From an uncultured Roseburia sp. (lineage in GTDB: Bacteria > Bacillota > Clostridia > Lachnospirales > Lachnospiraceae): a stretch of 61,274 nucleotides of DNA. The notes beneath the pieces are model-generated. The model had not been told where the DNA came from. It saw nothing but the letters and a program-made list of their open reading frames with translations, and did no database searches. Within the stretch, counting starts at the first letter, position 1. Every line of letters starts with the position of its first letter. Both the position numbers and the translations under genes were made by a program. This document shows positions 17,206-25,410 of this stretch, piece after piece. The stretch is taken from contig CANONN010000018.1 of assembly GCA_947567625.1 (NCBI GenBank), positions 1 through 61,274 on the forward strand, read 5' to 3'.

Positions 17206-17238
17206 AAGAAGTTACCTTGAGTGGTAGCTTCTTTTTTT
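17206..17238 (+). terminator. Riboswitch-controlled terminator
   Basis: AAGAAGTTACC (17206-17216) pairs with GGTAGCTTCTT (17223-17233) around a six-base loop, and is followed by a T run. It is the expression platform of the TPP riboswitch. Confidence 0.9.
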
Positions 17239-17245
17239 ATGCACA

Positions 17246-17366
17246 GGGGTGCGTAAGGAAATTAGCAGCTTTGCTGCACGCACCCCGCGCGGCGAGTAGG
17301 GGGGAAATCTTTCCTACTCGATTGCACAGGGGAAACTGGCTCTTCCCTACTCGATTCGGAAAGGAG
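17246..17366 (+). promoter_or_regulatory. Extra hairpins between the riboswitch terminator and thiS
   Basis: After the terminator there are two further strong hairpins: GGGGTGCGT (17246-17254) with ACGCACCCC (17278-17286), enclosing a GCAGC/GCTGC stem, and CGAGTAGG (17293-17300) with CCTACTCG (17313-17320). GCACAGGGG and CCTACTCGATT each occur twice here. No frame is open. Their role is unknown; they could protect or control the processed thiS mRNA. Confidence 0.5.
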
Positions 17367-17373
17367 GTAAGAA

Positions 17374-17568
17374 ATGGTAAAAATTAACGGCAAACAGGAG
17401 GAGGCGGCGGGAAGAACCATCGCGGAATATTTGGAGGCGGCGGGCTATCGGACGGATTATATTGTCGTGGAGCGCAACTTGGAGATCGTGCCAAAGACAG
17501 AATATGCCGCCACCGTTTTGCAGGAAGGGGACGAAGTAGAAATTGTAAGTTTTATGGGGGGCGGCTGA
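17374..17568 (+). CDS. thiS: Sulfur carrier protein ThiS
   Basis: Ubiquitin-like sulfur carrier of 64 residues whose C-terminal Gly-Gly (ends SFMGGG) is adenylated and turned into a thiocarboxylate that feeds sulfur into the thiazole ring. The N-terminal VKINGK and YIVVERNLEIVPKT match the family. AAAGGAGG lies 8 bases before the ATG. First gene of the riboswitch-controlled operon. The adenylating enzyme ThiF is not encoded in this window. Confidence 0.95.
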   Translation: MVKINGKQEEAAGRTIAEYLEAAGYRTDYIVVERNLEIVPKTEYAATVLQEGDEVEIVSFMGGG

Positions 17569-17688
17569 AGTTTACTGCGGCTGGATGGATGAAACGTCAG
17601 GGATATCACAATCATTGCCCAGGAATAAGGGGAGACGGAGCGATGAGAGTGAGTAAGTGGGAGAGAAGAGAGCGAGCGGGAGGGAAAG

Positions 17689-18462
17689 ATGCAAAAAGAA
17701 GATAAGTTAGTCATTGGAGGCCATGAATTTGATTCCAGATTTATTCTGGGTTCGGGGAAGTATTCACTTCATCTGATCGAAGCGGCGGTGCGGGATGCGG
17801 GCGCGCAGATGATCACGTTGTCGGTGCGGCGCGCCAATACCAAAGAACAGGAAAATATTTTGGATTATATACCGGACGGGGTTACACTGCTGCCCAATAC
17901 TTCCGGGGCCAGGGACGCCGATGAGGCCGTGCGGATTGCCCGCCTCGCGCGGGGGCTTGGTTGCGGAGATTTCATTAAGATCGAGATAATGAGGGACTCC
18001 AAGTATCTATTGCCGGATAATTATGAGACGATACGGGCGACAGAGATTTTGGCCAAAGAAGGGTTTGTGGTTATGCCCTATATGTATCCCGATTTAAATG
18101 TGGCGAGAGATCTGGTCAGTGCGGGCGCCGCGGCGGTTATGCCGTTGGCGGCGCCGATCGGCTCGAACAGGGGGCTGGCGACAAAGGATTTTATCGGCAT
18201 ACTGATACAGGAAATTGAGCTGCCGATCATCGTGGATGCGGGGATTGGCAGTCCCGCCCAGGCGTGTGAGGCGATGGAGATGGGCGCCGCGGCGATTATG
18301 GCCAACACGGCGTTGGCGACAGCGGGGAATCTGCCCTTGATGGCGGCCGCGTTTCGCCAGGCGGTAGAGGCGGGAAGAAAAGCATATCTCTCCGGTTTGG
18401 GGAGGGTGCTTGTGCGCGGGGCATCCGCGTCCGACCCGCTGACGGGATTTTTGCGGGATTAA
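17689..18462 (+). CDS. thiG: Thiazole synthase
   Basis: Thiazole synthase, 257 residues, a TIM barrel that joins deoxyxylulose 5-phosphate, dehydroglycine and ThiS-carried sulfur into the thiazole phosphate. The Schiff-base lysine is K97 in FIKIEIM. Further family segments are [38 protein letters not shown] and [20 protein letters not shown]. It begins 120 bases after thiS and ends 10 bases before thiH, within the TPP-controlled operon. Confidence 0.97.
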   Translation: MQKEDKLVIGGHEFDSRFILGSGKYSLHLIEAAVRDAGAQMITLSVRRANTKEQENILDYIPDGVTLLPNTSGARDADEAVRIARLARGLGCGDFIKIEIMRDSKYLLPDNYETIRATEILAKEGFVVMPYMYPDLNVARDLVSAGAAAVMPLAAPIGSNRGLATKDFIGILIQEIELPIIVDAGIGSPAQACEAMEMGAAAIMANTALATAGNLPLMAAAFRQAVEAGRKAYLSGLGRVLVRGASASDPLTGFLRD

Positions 18463-18472
18463 GGAGGAGAAC

Positions 18473-19726
18473 ATGGATAATCAGTATTTTGTGGATGCAG
18501 GCCATTTGTCCGGGGAGGCGCTTATAAAAAAGCACCGGCTCGAGCGCGATCCGTCGAGCCGGACGAGCCATATGGAATATCAGCCCGGCATGGAACAGAT
18601 CGCGTCGGATGTGCGCCGCAGGGTCACGGAACAGATTAATGGCTATGACGCGTCCGTGTACACCGTCAGGGAGGTAAAAGCCGCTTTGGAACATGAAATT
18701 TGTTCGATCGAAGATCTAAAGGCGCTGTTATCGCCGGCGGCGGAAGCCTATCTCGAGCAGATGGCGAAAAGGGCGCAGAGCGAGACCGGAAAGCATTTCG
18801 GCAATACCGTGTATCTGTTCACGCCGCTCTATATTGCCAATTACTGCGAGAATTACTGCGTGTATTGCGGATTTAACCGCTATAACCATATCAGGCGGAT
18901 GCAGCTTTCGATCGAACAGATCGAGCGTGAGATGAAAGTCATTGCAGATTCCGGTATGGAAGAAATCTTGATTCTTACCGGGGAGAGCAGGGCAAAGAGC
19001 GATGTGCACTATATCGGGGAGGCATGTAAGCTGGCGCGCAGATATTTTCGCATGGTGGGGCTTGAGGTATATCCCATGAACACGGAGGAGTACCGCTATC
19101 TGCACGCGTGCGGCGCCGACTATGTGACCGTGTTTCAGGAGACATACGATGCCGATACCTATGAGACGCTGCATCTGGCAGGTCACAAGCGCGTGTGGCC
19201 CTACCGCATGGAAGCGCAGGAACGCGCCCTGATGGGCGGTATGCGGGGCGTAGCGTTCGCGGCGCTCCTTGGCCTGTCTGATTTCCGAAAAGATGCGCTG
19301 GCGACGGCGCTGCACGCCTACTATCTGCAAAAGAAATATCCCCACGCGGAGATATCGCTCTCCTGTCCAAGGCTGCGCCCGATCGTCAATAACGATAAAT
19401 TAAGACCCATGGACGTGCACGAGAGGCAGCTGTGCCAGATCATCTGTGCATACCGCATCTTTTTGCCGTATGCGGGCATTACCGTCTCATCGAGGGAGAG
19501 CGCTGATTTTCGCGACGGCATCGTAAAAATTGCGGCCACTAAAGTTTCCGCGGGGGTCTCCACGGGAATCGGCGACCATGAAAGCAAATATACCGGAAAG
19601 GAGAGCGGCGGCAGCGCGGGGGACGAGCAGTTTGAGATCAGCGACGGGCGGAGCCTGACACGCATGTACCAGGATATTTTGGGGGAAGGATTGCAGCCGG
19701 TGATGAACGATTATCTGTATGTGTAA
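18473..19726 (+). CDS. thiH: 2-iminoacetate synthase ThiH
   Basis: Radical SAM enzyme, 417 residues, that cleaves tyrosine to give dehydroglycine for the thiazole ring, the oxygen-sensitive alternative to ThiO and consistent with an anaerobe. The cluster cysteines C125, C129 and C132 lie in CENYCVYCGFNRYN. AAGGAGGAGA lies directly before the ATG at 18473. It overlaps the start of tenI by 8 bases, indicating translational coupling. Confidence 0.97.
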   Translation: MDNQYFVDAGHLSGEALIKKHRLERDPSSRTSHMEYQPGMEQIASDVRRRVTEQINGYDASVYTVREVKAALEHEICSIEDLKALLSPAAEAYLEQMAKRAQSETGKHFGNTVYLFTPLYIANYCENYCVYCGFNRYNHIRRMQLSIEQIEREMKVIADSGMEEILILTGESRAKSDVHYIGEACKLARRYFRMVGLEVYPMNTEEYRYLHACGADYVTVFQETYDADTYETLHLAGHKRVWPYRMEAQERALMGGMRGVAFAALLGLSDFRKDALATALHAYYLQKKYPHAEISLSCPRLRPIVNNDKLRPMDVHERQLCQIICAYRIFLPYAGITVSSRESADFRDGIVKIAATKVSAGVSTGIGDHESKYTGKESGGSAGDEQFEISDGRSLTRMYQDILGEGLQPVMNDYLYV

Positions 19727-20324
19727 TGTGATATGTGTGACAAACCGCAGCTTGTGCGGGGGAAGCTTTCTGCGGCGGCTGGAAGAGATTGCTGCGGCGG
19801 GCGTTTCGGCCGTCATTTTGCGGGAAAAAGACATGACAAGTGGGCAGTACCGTTTGCTTGCGGCCAGGAGTATGGAGGTGTGCAGGCGGCGCCGCGTACC
19901 TTGTATCTTACATAATTTCCCCGGGCCTGCGCTGGAACTGGGGGCAAAGGCGCTTCATCTGCCGATGCCGAAACTGCGCGCGTTAGGGGAGGAGGAACGG
20001 AAACAGTTTGATGTTTTGGGCGCTTCCTGCCATACCCTGGCGGAGGCGCGCGAGGCGGAGGCGCTCGGATGTACTTATATCACGGCCGGACATATTTTTG
20101 CGACCGACTGCAAACGGGGACTTGCGCCGCGCGGAACCGATTTTTTGCGGGAAGTGTCTCGTGCGGTGGAGATTCCGGTCTATGCGATCGGCGGTATTCA
20201 CGCCGCCAATGTGGGCGAAGTGATGCAAACGGGGGCGGCGGGCGTCTGTGTGATGAGCGGACTGATGCGCTGCGCCGATGTGGCGCAGTATATCGACGGG
20301 CTGAGACGGAATATGAGCCGTTAA
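19719..20324 (+). CDS. tenI: TenI-like thiazole tautomerase
   Basis: A ThiE-fold protein of 201 residues that I read as TenI rather than a second ThiE. The segment GHIFATDCKRGLAPRG matches the TenI signature, including the His thought to be catalytic, and the ThiE pyrophosphate pocket is altered (LHNFPGPALELGAKALHL in place of NDxxxxA...GVHLGQ). TenI speeds isomerisation of the thiazole carboxylate made by ThiG. The start overlaps the end of thiH by 8 bases, and the authentic thiE follows 13 bases after its stop. Confidence 0.85.
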   Translation: MCNVICVTNRSLCGGSFLRRLEEIAAAGVSAVILREKDMTSGQYRLLAARSMEVCRRRRVPCILHNFPGPALELGAKALHLPMPKLRALGEEERKQFDVLGASCHTLAEAREAEALGCTYITAGHIFATDCKRGLAPRGTDFLREVSRAVEIPVYAIGGIHAANVGEVMQTGAAGVCVMSGLMRCADVAQYIDGLRRNMSR

Positions 20325-20337
20325 GAAAGGTGTGATT

Positions 20338-20985
20338 ATGATCAAACGGGAACAATTATTGCTCTATGCGGTGACAGACCGCAGATGGGCAGTGCGCCAG
20401 ACCTTGTACGAGCAGGTAGAGCAGGCGCTTTTGGGCGGTGTAACCTGCGTGCAGCTGCGGGAGAAGCAGATGGAGGAGACGGATTTCCTTCGGGAGGCCA
20501 CTCAAATTTGCAGCCTCTGCCATGCGCACGGAGTGCCGCTCCTTGTCAATGATAATCTGGACGTGGCGCTAAAATCCGGCGCCGACGGCGTGCATCTGGG
20601 GCAGGGGGACGGCTCCGTGTCGACGGCACGCATGCGGGCGGGCGCCGATTTTATCATCGGTGTAACTGCCAAGACAGTGGAGCAGGCCAGGCGGGCCGAG
20701 GCGGAGGGAGCCGACTATCTGGGAGTCGGGGCAGTGTTTGGCTCCCCGACAAAGCAGAACGCCATCCGCATTACAAGAGAACAGCTGCGGGATATCTGTA
20801 ATGCCGTGGCGATACCCGCCGTGGCCATCGGCGGTATCGGCAGCGATAATATGGAGGCGCTGGCAGGGTGCGGCATGGCCGGCGTGGCGCTGGTTTCGGC
20901 GGTGTTTGGAGCCAGGGACATCCGCGCTGCCGCTTCGGAATTAAAAAAGCTGACAAGACGGGTTATAGAGGTAGATGGTAATTGA
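20338..20985 (+). CDS. thiE: Thiamine phosphate synthase
   Basis: Joins the pyrimidine pyrophosphate and thiazole phosphate to make thiamine phosphate; 215 residues. The family motifs are all there: CVQLREKQM, LLVNDNLDVALKSGADGVH, LGQGD, GVTAKTVEQARRA, YLGVGAVFGSPTKQNA and AIGGIGSDNMEAL. ATG 20338 is preferred (AAAGGTG six bases upstream) over an in-frame GTG at 20332. It is in the same operon as tenI. Confidence 0.96.
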   Translation: MIKREQLLLYAVTDRRWAVRQTLYEQVEQALLGGVTCVQLREKQMEETDFLREATQICSLCHAHGVPLLVNDNLDVALKSGADGVHLGQGDGSVSTARMRAGADFIIGVTAKTVEQARRAEAEGADYLGVGAVFGSPTKQNAIRITREQLRDICNAVAIPAVAIGGIGSDNMEALAGCGMAGVALVSAVFGARDIRAAASELKKLTRRVIEVDGN

Positions 20986-21129
20986 TCCTTAAAACTGCCG
21001 GCAGACAAGAGAGCCAATCCCGAATAAGAACGTATGGTTCAGGTTTTGCTTGTGCTCGGAAAGAGAGGAATAAAATCATTGAAAAATGCGTCGTCAGACG
21101 AAAGAGATCACTATGAAAAACGAGATTAA

Positions 21130-21248
21130 GATTGAAAAGTTAAATGTTCAATCTGCAAGTTTGTGTCTGTGCGGCATCCACAAACTTGTTCATGCGCATA
21201 GTCTCAGCAAAGCTGAGCCTTTAAAGCCGCGCAGAAATGAGGGAAAAT
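21130..21248 (+). promoter_or_regulatory. Structured 5' leader element, copy C (before thiC)
   Basis: A first hairpin, GATTGAA (21130-21136) with TTCAATC (21147-21153), has TTAAA in its loop. Next, CAAG-TTTGTG (21156-21165) pairs without a gap with CACAAA-CTTG (21179-21188). The loop sequence CTGTGCGG (21167-21174) is complementary to CCGCGCAG (21227-21234), just ahead of the GAGGG ribosome site of thiC: a possible pseudoknot. An extra hairpin CTCAG/CTGAG sits in the variable middle. It has the same plan as copies A and B, with compensating changes in the paired bases. It bears no resemblance to a TPP aptamer. Confidence 0.75.
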
Positions 21249-22559
21249 ATGGAACATTATACGACACAGATGGATGCGGCGCGAAAGGGGATTGTGACGG
21301 AGGAACTTAAGATCGTCGCCGAAAAAGAGCATATGGAAACGGCGGCGTTACAAAAGCTTGTGGCAGAGGGGAAGGCGGTGATCTGTGCCAATAAAGGGCA
21401 CACCTGCTTAAATCCTGAGGGGGTCGGCAGTATGCTGCGCACCAAGATCAATGTAAACCTGGGGGTGTCGAGAGATTGTAAGGATTACGATATGGAGATG
21501 CTAAAAGTGATGCGGGCGGTGGATATGGGCGCCGAGGCGATCATGGATCTCTCCAGCCATGGCGACACGAGGCCGTTTCGTCGCAAATTGACCAGTGAAT
21601 GTCCGGCGATGATCGGAACCGTGCCGGTATATGACAGTGTGATTCACTATCAGAGAGATCTGGCGGAACTGACCGCGAAAGATTTTGTTGATGTGGTGCG
21701 CCTGCATGCGGAGGACGGCGTGGATTTCGTCACACTTCATTGCGGCATTACCAGAAAGACGATCGAGCAGATCAAAGCGCACCGGCGAAAAATGAATATC
21801 GTCAGCCGCGGCGGCAGCCTCGTCTTTGCGTGGATGTCTATGACGGGCGAGGAGAATCCTTTTTACGAGTATTATGATGAGATATTGGAGATCTGTGAGA
21901 AGCATGACGTGACGATTTCACTGGGAGACGCCTGCCGGCCGGGCTGTCTGGCGGACGCCACGGATGTCTGCCAGATAGAGGAACTGGTGCGCCTTGGGGA
22001 GCTGACGAAGCGCGCGTGGAATCATAATGTGCAGGTGATGGTTGAGGGACCCGGCCATGTCCCGCTTGACCAGATCGCCGCCAACATGAAGGTGCAGAAT
22101 AGTATCTGTATGGGAGCGCCGTTTTATGTGTTGGGTCCGCTGGTCACGGATATCGCGCCGGGGTATGACCATATTACCGGCGCCATCGGCGGAGCGGTGG
22201 CAGCCATGCACGGGGCGGCGTTTCTCTGCTATGTCACGCCGGCCGAGCACCTGGCTCTGCCCAATGTCGACGACGTAAAACAGGGGATTATCGCCTCAAA
22301 AATTGCGGCCCACGCGGCGGATATTGCCAAGGGGATACCGGGAGCGCGGGATATGGATGACCGGATGGCAGAGGCGCGCCGGGAATTGGACTGGGAGAGA
22401 CAGTTTGACTGTGCCATCGACCAGGAGACTGCGCGGGCAATCCGTGAGAGCAGAAGCCCGGAGGAGGATCACAGTGATACCTGCAGCATGTGCGGCAAGT
22501 TCTGTGCCGTGCGCAGCATGAACCGGGCGCTGCGCGGAGAACATATTGACATACTCTAG
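21249..22559 (+). CDS. thiC: Phosphomethylpyrimidine synthase ThiC
   Basis: Radical SAM enzyme converting aminoimidazole ribotide to the hydroxymethylpyrimidine of thiamine; 436 residues, the short form of the family. Motifs seen: [45 protein letters not shown] and [18 protein letters not shown]. The C-terminal cluster is CSMCGKFC, spaced C-X2-C-X3-C, one residue tighter than the C-X2-C-X4-C of long ThiC. ATG 21249 (GAGGG five bases upstream) is chosen over ATG 21237, which falls inside the leader. The 263-base gap after thiE holds leader copy C, so thiC may be controlled both by the upstream TPP switch and by this element. Confidence 0.96.
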   Translation: MEHYTTQMDAARKGIVTEELKIVAEKEHMETAALQKLVAEGKAVICANKGHTCLNPEGVGSMLRTKINVNLGVSRDCKDYDMEMLKVMRAVDMGAEAIMDLSSHGDTRPFRRKLTSECPAMIGTVPVYDSVIHYQRDLAELTAKDFVDVVRLHAEDGVDFVTLHCGITRKTIEQIKAHRRKMNIVSRGGSLVFAWMSMTGEENPFYEYYDEILEICEKHDVTISLGDACRPGCLADATDVCQIEELVRLGELTKRAWNHNVQVMVEGPGHVPLDQIAANMKVQNSICMGAPFYVLGPLVTDIAPGYDHITGAIGGAVAAMHGAAFLCYVTPAEHLALPNVDDVKQGIIASKIAAHAADIAKGIPGARDMDDRMAEARRELDWERQFDCAIDQETARAIRESRSPEEDHSDTCSMCGKFCAVRSMNRALRGEHIDIL

Positions 22560-22598
22560 GTGATTATTTATAGGTGTGCAAAAATTTCAGAGAAACGC

Positions 22599-22627
22599 TT
22601 GTATCTGATTCCCGTTTTTGATAAAAT
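22599..22627 (+). promoter_or_regulatory. Promoter of the PH-like/MraY-like operon
   Basis: TTGTAT (22599-22604), a 17-base spacer and TAAAAT (22622-22627). No terminator is visible between thiC and this promoter. Confidence 0.6.
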
Positions 22628-22762
22628 AACATAATATCTTATTGTGTTGTAACAGAAAGATTTTACGAAAATGATAATTTTTATCGCCGTTTTGTCATAA
22701 GATGAAAAGGGATGCCTTGTCTTTGAGGATAGGCGCCCGCTGTCGGCGAATGGAGGGTTACG

Positions 22763-23146
22763 ATGGATACGATATGGAAAGACAGGAAGCGAACATTTTT
22801 GGGGTTGCCGTGGAGTTTTACGAAGTACTCACTCACGGAGGAGCGGTTGTTTATCGAGACGGGATTTTTTCATTCGGTGGAGGATGAAGTCAGGCTTTAC
22901 CGCATTTTGGATTTGCAGTTGAGCCGCACGCTGTCCCAGAAGATTTTTGGCGTGGGTTCGATCACGGTGAGCTCTTCCGACAAATCCATGGGCAATTTTG
23001 TGATAAAAAACATCAAAAGACCCAAAGAAGTCAAGGAGCTGCTCTCCGAGTCGGTGGAAAAACAGAGAAATTTGAAACGTGTCGCGGGCAGGGAATATAT
23101 GAGTGATGAGCACGGCGACGACATGCGTGAAGATGAGGAATCGTGA
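22763..23146 (+). CDS. Bacterial PH-domain-like protein
   Basis: A soluble protein of 127 residues that fits the bacterial PH (bPH_2/YdbT-like) pattern: YSLTEERLFIETGFF, then VRLYRILDLQLSRTLSQ, then VGSITVSSSDKS and FVIKNIKRPKEVKELL, followed by an acidic tail. Unlike YdbS and YdbT it has no membrane segment of its own. Function unknown. GGAGG precedes ATG. It is 37 bases upstream of the MraY-like gene and likely co-transcribed with it. Confidence 0.7.
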   Translation: MDTIWKDRKRTFLGLPWSFTKYSLTEERLFIETGFFHSVEDEVRLYRILDLQLSRTLSQKIFGVGSITVSSSDKSMGNFVIKNIKRPKEVKELLSESVEKQRNLKRVAGREYMSDEHGDDMREDEES

Positions 23147-23183
23147 TGACAGAAGAACGAAAAAAGTATAGTCGGAGGATGGC

Positions 23184-24134
23184 ATGTTAGTATCGGTTTT
23201 AAACGGATATCTGGAGAATTATCAGATTATAATGATAGGAATCCTGTTGACCTGGCTGGTAACGCTGCAGGCGCTGCGCTGCAAATTTTCTTTCCTGCCG
23301 CATGATCTGGGGAGAGCGTATGCGGTCAACGGTGAGTTGTCAAAGGGCAAACTCCGCGGCGTGGGGTTAGTGATGGTGATCTGTTATCTGGTCCTGTCGG
23401 TTCTTTTTGTCCCGCTGACGAAAGAGTATCTTTTTTACGGCGGCCTGCTGTTTCTGGTGATGCTCAGCGGGTATATGGATGACGCGGCCAAGACGCCGTG
23501 GAGTGAATACAAAAAGGGCTTGATTGACTTTGTCTTAGCGGCGGCAACCGTGGCGATCTTTGTCATGAACAACGATACGACAGTCTCTTTCCTGCAATAT
23601 GACTTTGTGATTCCCAAGCCTCTATACGCCGTATTGGGCGTTATCCTGCTCTGGACAAGTATCAACGTTACGAACTGTTCCGATGGCGTGGACGGCCTGT
23701 GCGGCTCGCTGAGTGTGGTGACGATCGGTTCTTTTGCCTGCATCTATGCGGCCGAGCTTGGTAGCTACCGCGATTACTGTTTTCTGTTTATGGCGGTGTT
23801 GTTTGCCTATTTATATTTTAATACATCCCCCAGCAGTATGCTGATGGGGGACGCGGGCAGCAGGACGATCGGTTTCTTTATCGCTTTGGTTGCCATGAAG
23901 TCCGGCCATCCGTTCAGCTTTCTTCTGTTGGCGCTGGTTTTGTTGGTGGACGGTGGTATCGGACTGATCAAAGTATCGCTGCTTAGGTTTTTAAAGATAC
24001 ACATACTAAAGAATACCAGGACGCCGCTGCACGATGAAATGCGCAAAAACAGAGGCTGGTCGGATACGCAGGTGGTCTTTCGGTTTCTGATGATACAGCT
24101 TGCCGTCTCGGTGTTTATGTTTTTTTGGAGATAA
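23184..24134 (+). CDS. MraY-like glycosyl-1-phosphate transferase (family 4)
   Basis: Polytopic membrane protein, 316 residues, of the MraY/WecA family, which moves a sugar-1-phosphate from a nucleotide to undecaprenyl phosphate. Motifs present are the first aspartate pair YMDDAAKT, NVTNCSDGVDGLCGS, and MLMGDAGSRTIGF with the catalytic Asp. The MraY-specific loop reads TPLHDEMRKNRGWSDTQVVF, so the HHH triplet of true MraY (PIHHH) is reduced to HDE while the KxGWS(E/D)T part is kept. It lies outside any division/cell-wall cluster. It may be a second, specialised MraY-type enzyme, or transfer a different sugar. GGAGGATGGC precedes ATG. Confidence 0.85.
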   Translation: MLVSVLNGYLENYQIIMIGILLTWLVTLQALRCKFSFLPHDLGRAYAVNGELSKGKLRGVGLVMVICYLVLSVLFVPLTKEYLFYGGLLFLVMLSGYMDDAAKTPWSEYKKGLIDFVLAAATVAIFVMNNDTTVSFLQYDFVIPKPLYAVLGVILLWTSINVTNCSDGVDGLCGSLSVVTIGSFACIYAAELGSYRDYCFLFMAVLFAYLYFNTSPSSMLMGDAGSRTIGFFIALVAMKSGHPFSFLLLALVLLVDGGIGLIKVSLLRFLKIHILKNTRTPLHDEMRKNRGWSDTQVVFRFLMIQLAVSVFMFFWR

Positions 24135-24164
24135 AAATTGACGCCCCAAGGGGGCGTCAATTTT
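24134..24164. terminator. Bidirectional terminator between convergent genes
   Basis: A perfect 14-bp stem, AAAATTGACGCCCC with its complement, has a 3-base loop and A/T tails on both sides. It serves the MraY-like gene (+) and the solute-binding protein gene (-), whose TGA stop lies inside the stem. Confidence 0.92.
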
Positions 24165-25410
24165 GGCTTTCGGCGATCGTCTCTGCAAGGGCGTCCAGAA
24201 ATTTCTGCGCCTCATCATTGGCGCTGTTCTTTTCATAGAGTACCGTGTTACAGCTTTCGATAAACAAATCTATGACCGTCGCGTTTTCAAAGTAAAAACT
24301 GATGACGGACATATCCTCGAGGTGTTCTTCCATTTTTAAGAAGGCGTCATATTTGATGCCGTTTAACATGCTGTGGTCTTCCAGATAGGTGCGCGCGCGG
24401 CTGCTGATCGGAATACCTTTTTCGATGCCCTGCTTTTCGGCCATTTCCTCGCTGTTGAGCAGATAGTCGAGCAGCATGGCCGATTCCCTGGGATACTCGG
24501 TGTTTTTGCTGATGGCGTACATGGTGGCGGGTTTGCTGTACCAGTCGGAGGCGGCGGCAGGGTAGTCCATAATGACAAACTGATATCTGCTGTCGATCGC
24601 GCTCTGCATATAGTCGGCGTCGCTGAGCCACTGCATGGTCCCGGCATAGTCGCCGGATTCCAGATTGAGCTTGTTAAAGTATTCGACCTGGGGGATTACT
24701 TGTTTGTTTACCATGTCCCGGTAGAATTCCAGCATGATTTGGACGTCGGCGGCGTCGAAGCCGATCGTGCCGTCCTGCGCCATGATATGGTGGCCGGTCT
24801 GTTGACCGGCGTAGGAGGCCGCTGCAAACCACAGGGATTTGGAGTTTAGGGAGAGCGGATAACATGTGCCGTTCATCGCTTCGGCGGCCGCGAAGAAATC
24901 GTCCCAGCCGGTCGGAACGGCAAGGCCGTGCTGCTTATAGATCGTCTCGTTGATATAGATCGTCATGGTGTTGAGCGCGATCGGGATGGCGTTTAATTTG
25001 CCGTTCATCATGCCGTAGTTGAGCGTTTCCTCCGAGAACGAAGAAAAGTCGATGTAGTCTTGCAGCGTGGAGAGATCATAGAAACCGCTGCCGTCGTGGG
25101 AGTACTCTTCCAGCCAGGCGTAATTGATCTGCATCACGTCCGCCTCGGTGTTGGAGACCATCTGGATATTGTAGCGTGTCTGATAACCGGAGGAGTCGGA
25201 GTATTTGCAGATAACTTTGATATGGGGGTGCAACTCCTCGAACTGTTTGATGGCGTCCAGCGTATATTCGTTTCTGGCGTCTTTTCCCCACCAGGAAAAA
25301 GAGATTTCGATCTGTTCTGCATGTTCTACGATCGCGGTATGTTTGGGGCCGCAGCAACAGAGGCAAATACTCATGCAGCCGCAGAGCAGCAGGGCAAGCT
25401 TTTTTATCAT
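24157..25410 (-). CDS. Solute-binding lipoprotein (family 1-like), in operon with a GGDEF cyclase
   Basis: Extracellular solute-binding protein, 417 residues. Signal peptide with lipobox-like cysteines (SICLCCCG) at about 15-21, so it is membrane-anchored. The mature part has the sugar-type pattern: ISFSWWGKDARNEYTLDAI, ADVMQINYAWLEEYS, IPIALNTMTIYINETIYK, a Trp-rich binding region and a C-terminal YLLNSEEMAEKQGIEKGIP. There is no ABC permease or ATPase next to it. Instead it is downstream of, and overlaps by ATGA, a membrane diguanylate cyclase gene. It is therefore likely to present a ligand to that sensor rather than to a transporter, an inference from context. AGGAGG precedes ATG. Confidence 0.9.
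   Translation of the reverse strand: MIKKLALLLCGCMSICLCCCGPKHTAIVEHAEQIEISFSWWGKDARNEYTLDAIKQFEELHPHIKVICKYSDSSGYQTRYNIQMVSNTEADVMQINYAWLEEYSHDGSGFYDLSTLQDYIDFSSFSEETLNYGMMNGKLNAIPIALNTMTIYINETIYKQHGLAVPTGWDDFFAAAEAMNGTCYPLSLNSKSLWFAAASYAGQQTGHHIMAQDGTIGFDAADVQIMLEFYRDMVNKQVIPQVEYFNKLNLESGDYAGTMQWLSDADYMQSAIDSRYQFVIMDYPAAASDWYSKPATMYAISKNTEYPRESAMLLDYLLNSEEMAEKQGIEKGIPISSRARTYLEDHSMLNGIKYDAFLKMEEHLEDMSVISFYFENATVIDLFIESCNTVLYEKNSANDEAQKFLDALAETIAESQN

Noticed and set aside
19719-20324. Second functional thiE
   Set aside because: The GHIFATDCKRG signature and altered pyrophosphate pocket fit TenI better.
20986-21248. Second TPP riboswitch before thiC
   Set aside because: None of CTGAGAG, ACCTGAT or GGATAATGCC is present; the gap holds the pseudoknot-like leader instead.
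21113-21310. Short frame starting MKNEIKIEKLNV upstream of thiC
   Set aside because: It crosses the structured leader and enters thiC out of frame; the other two leader copies have no equivalent peptide.
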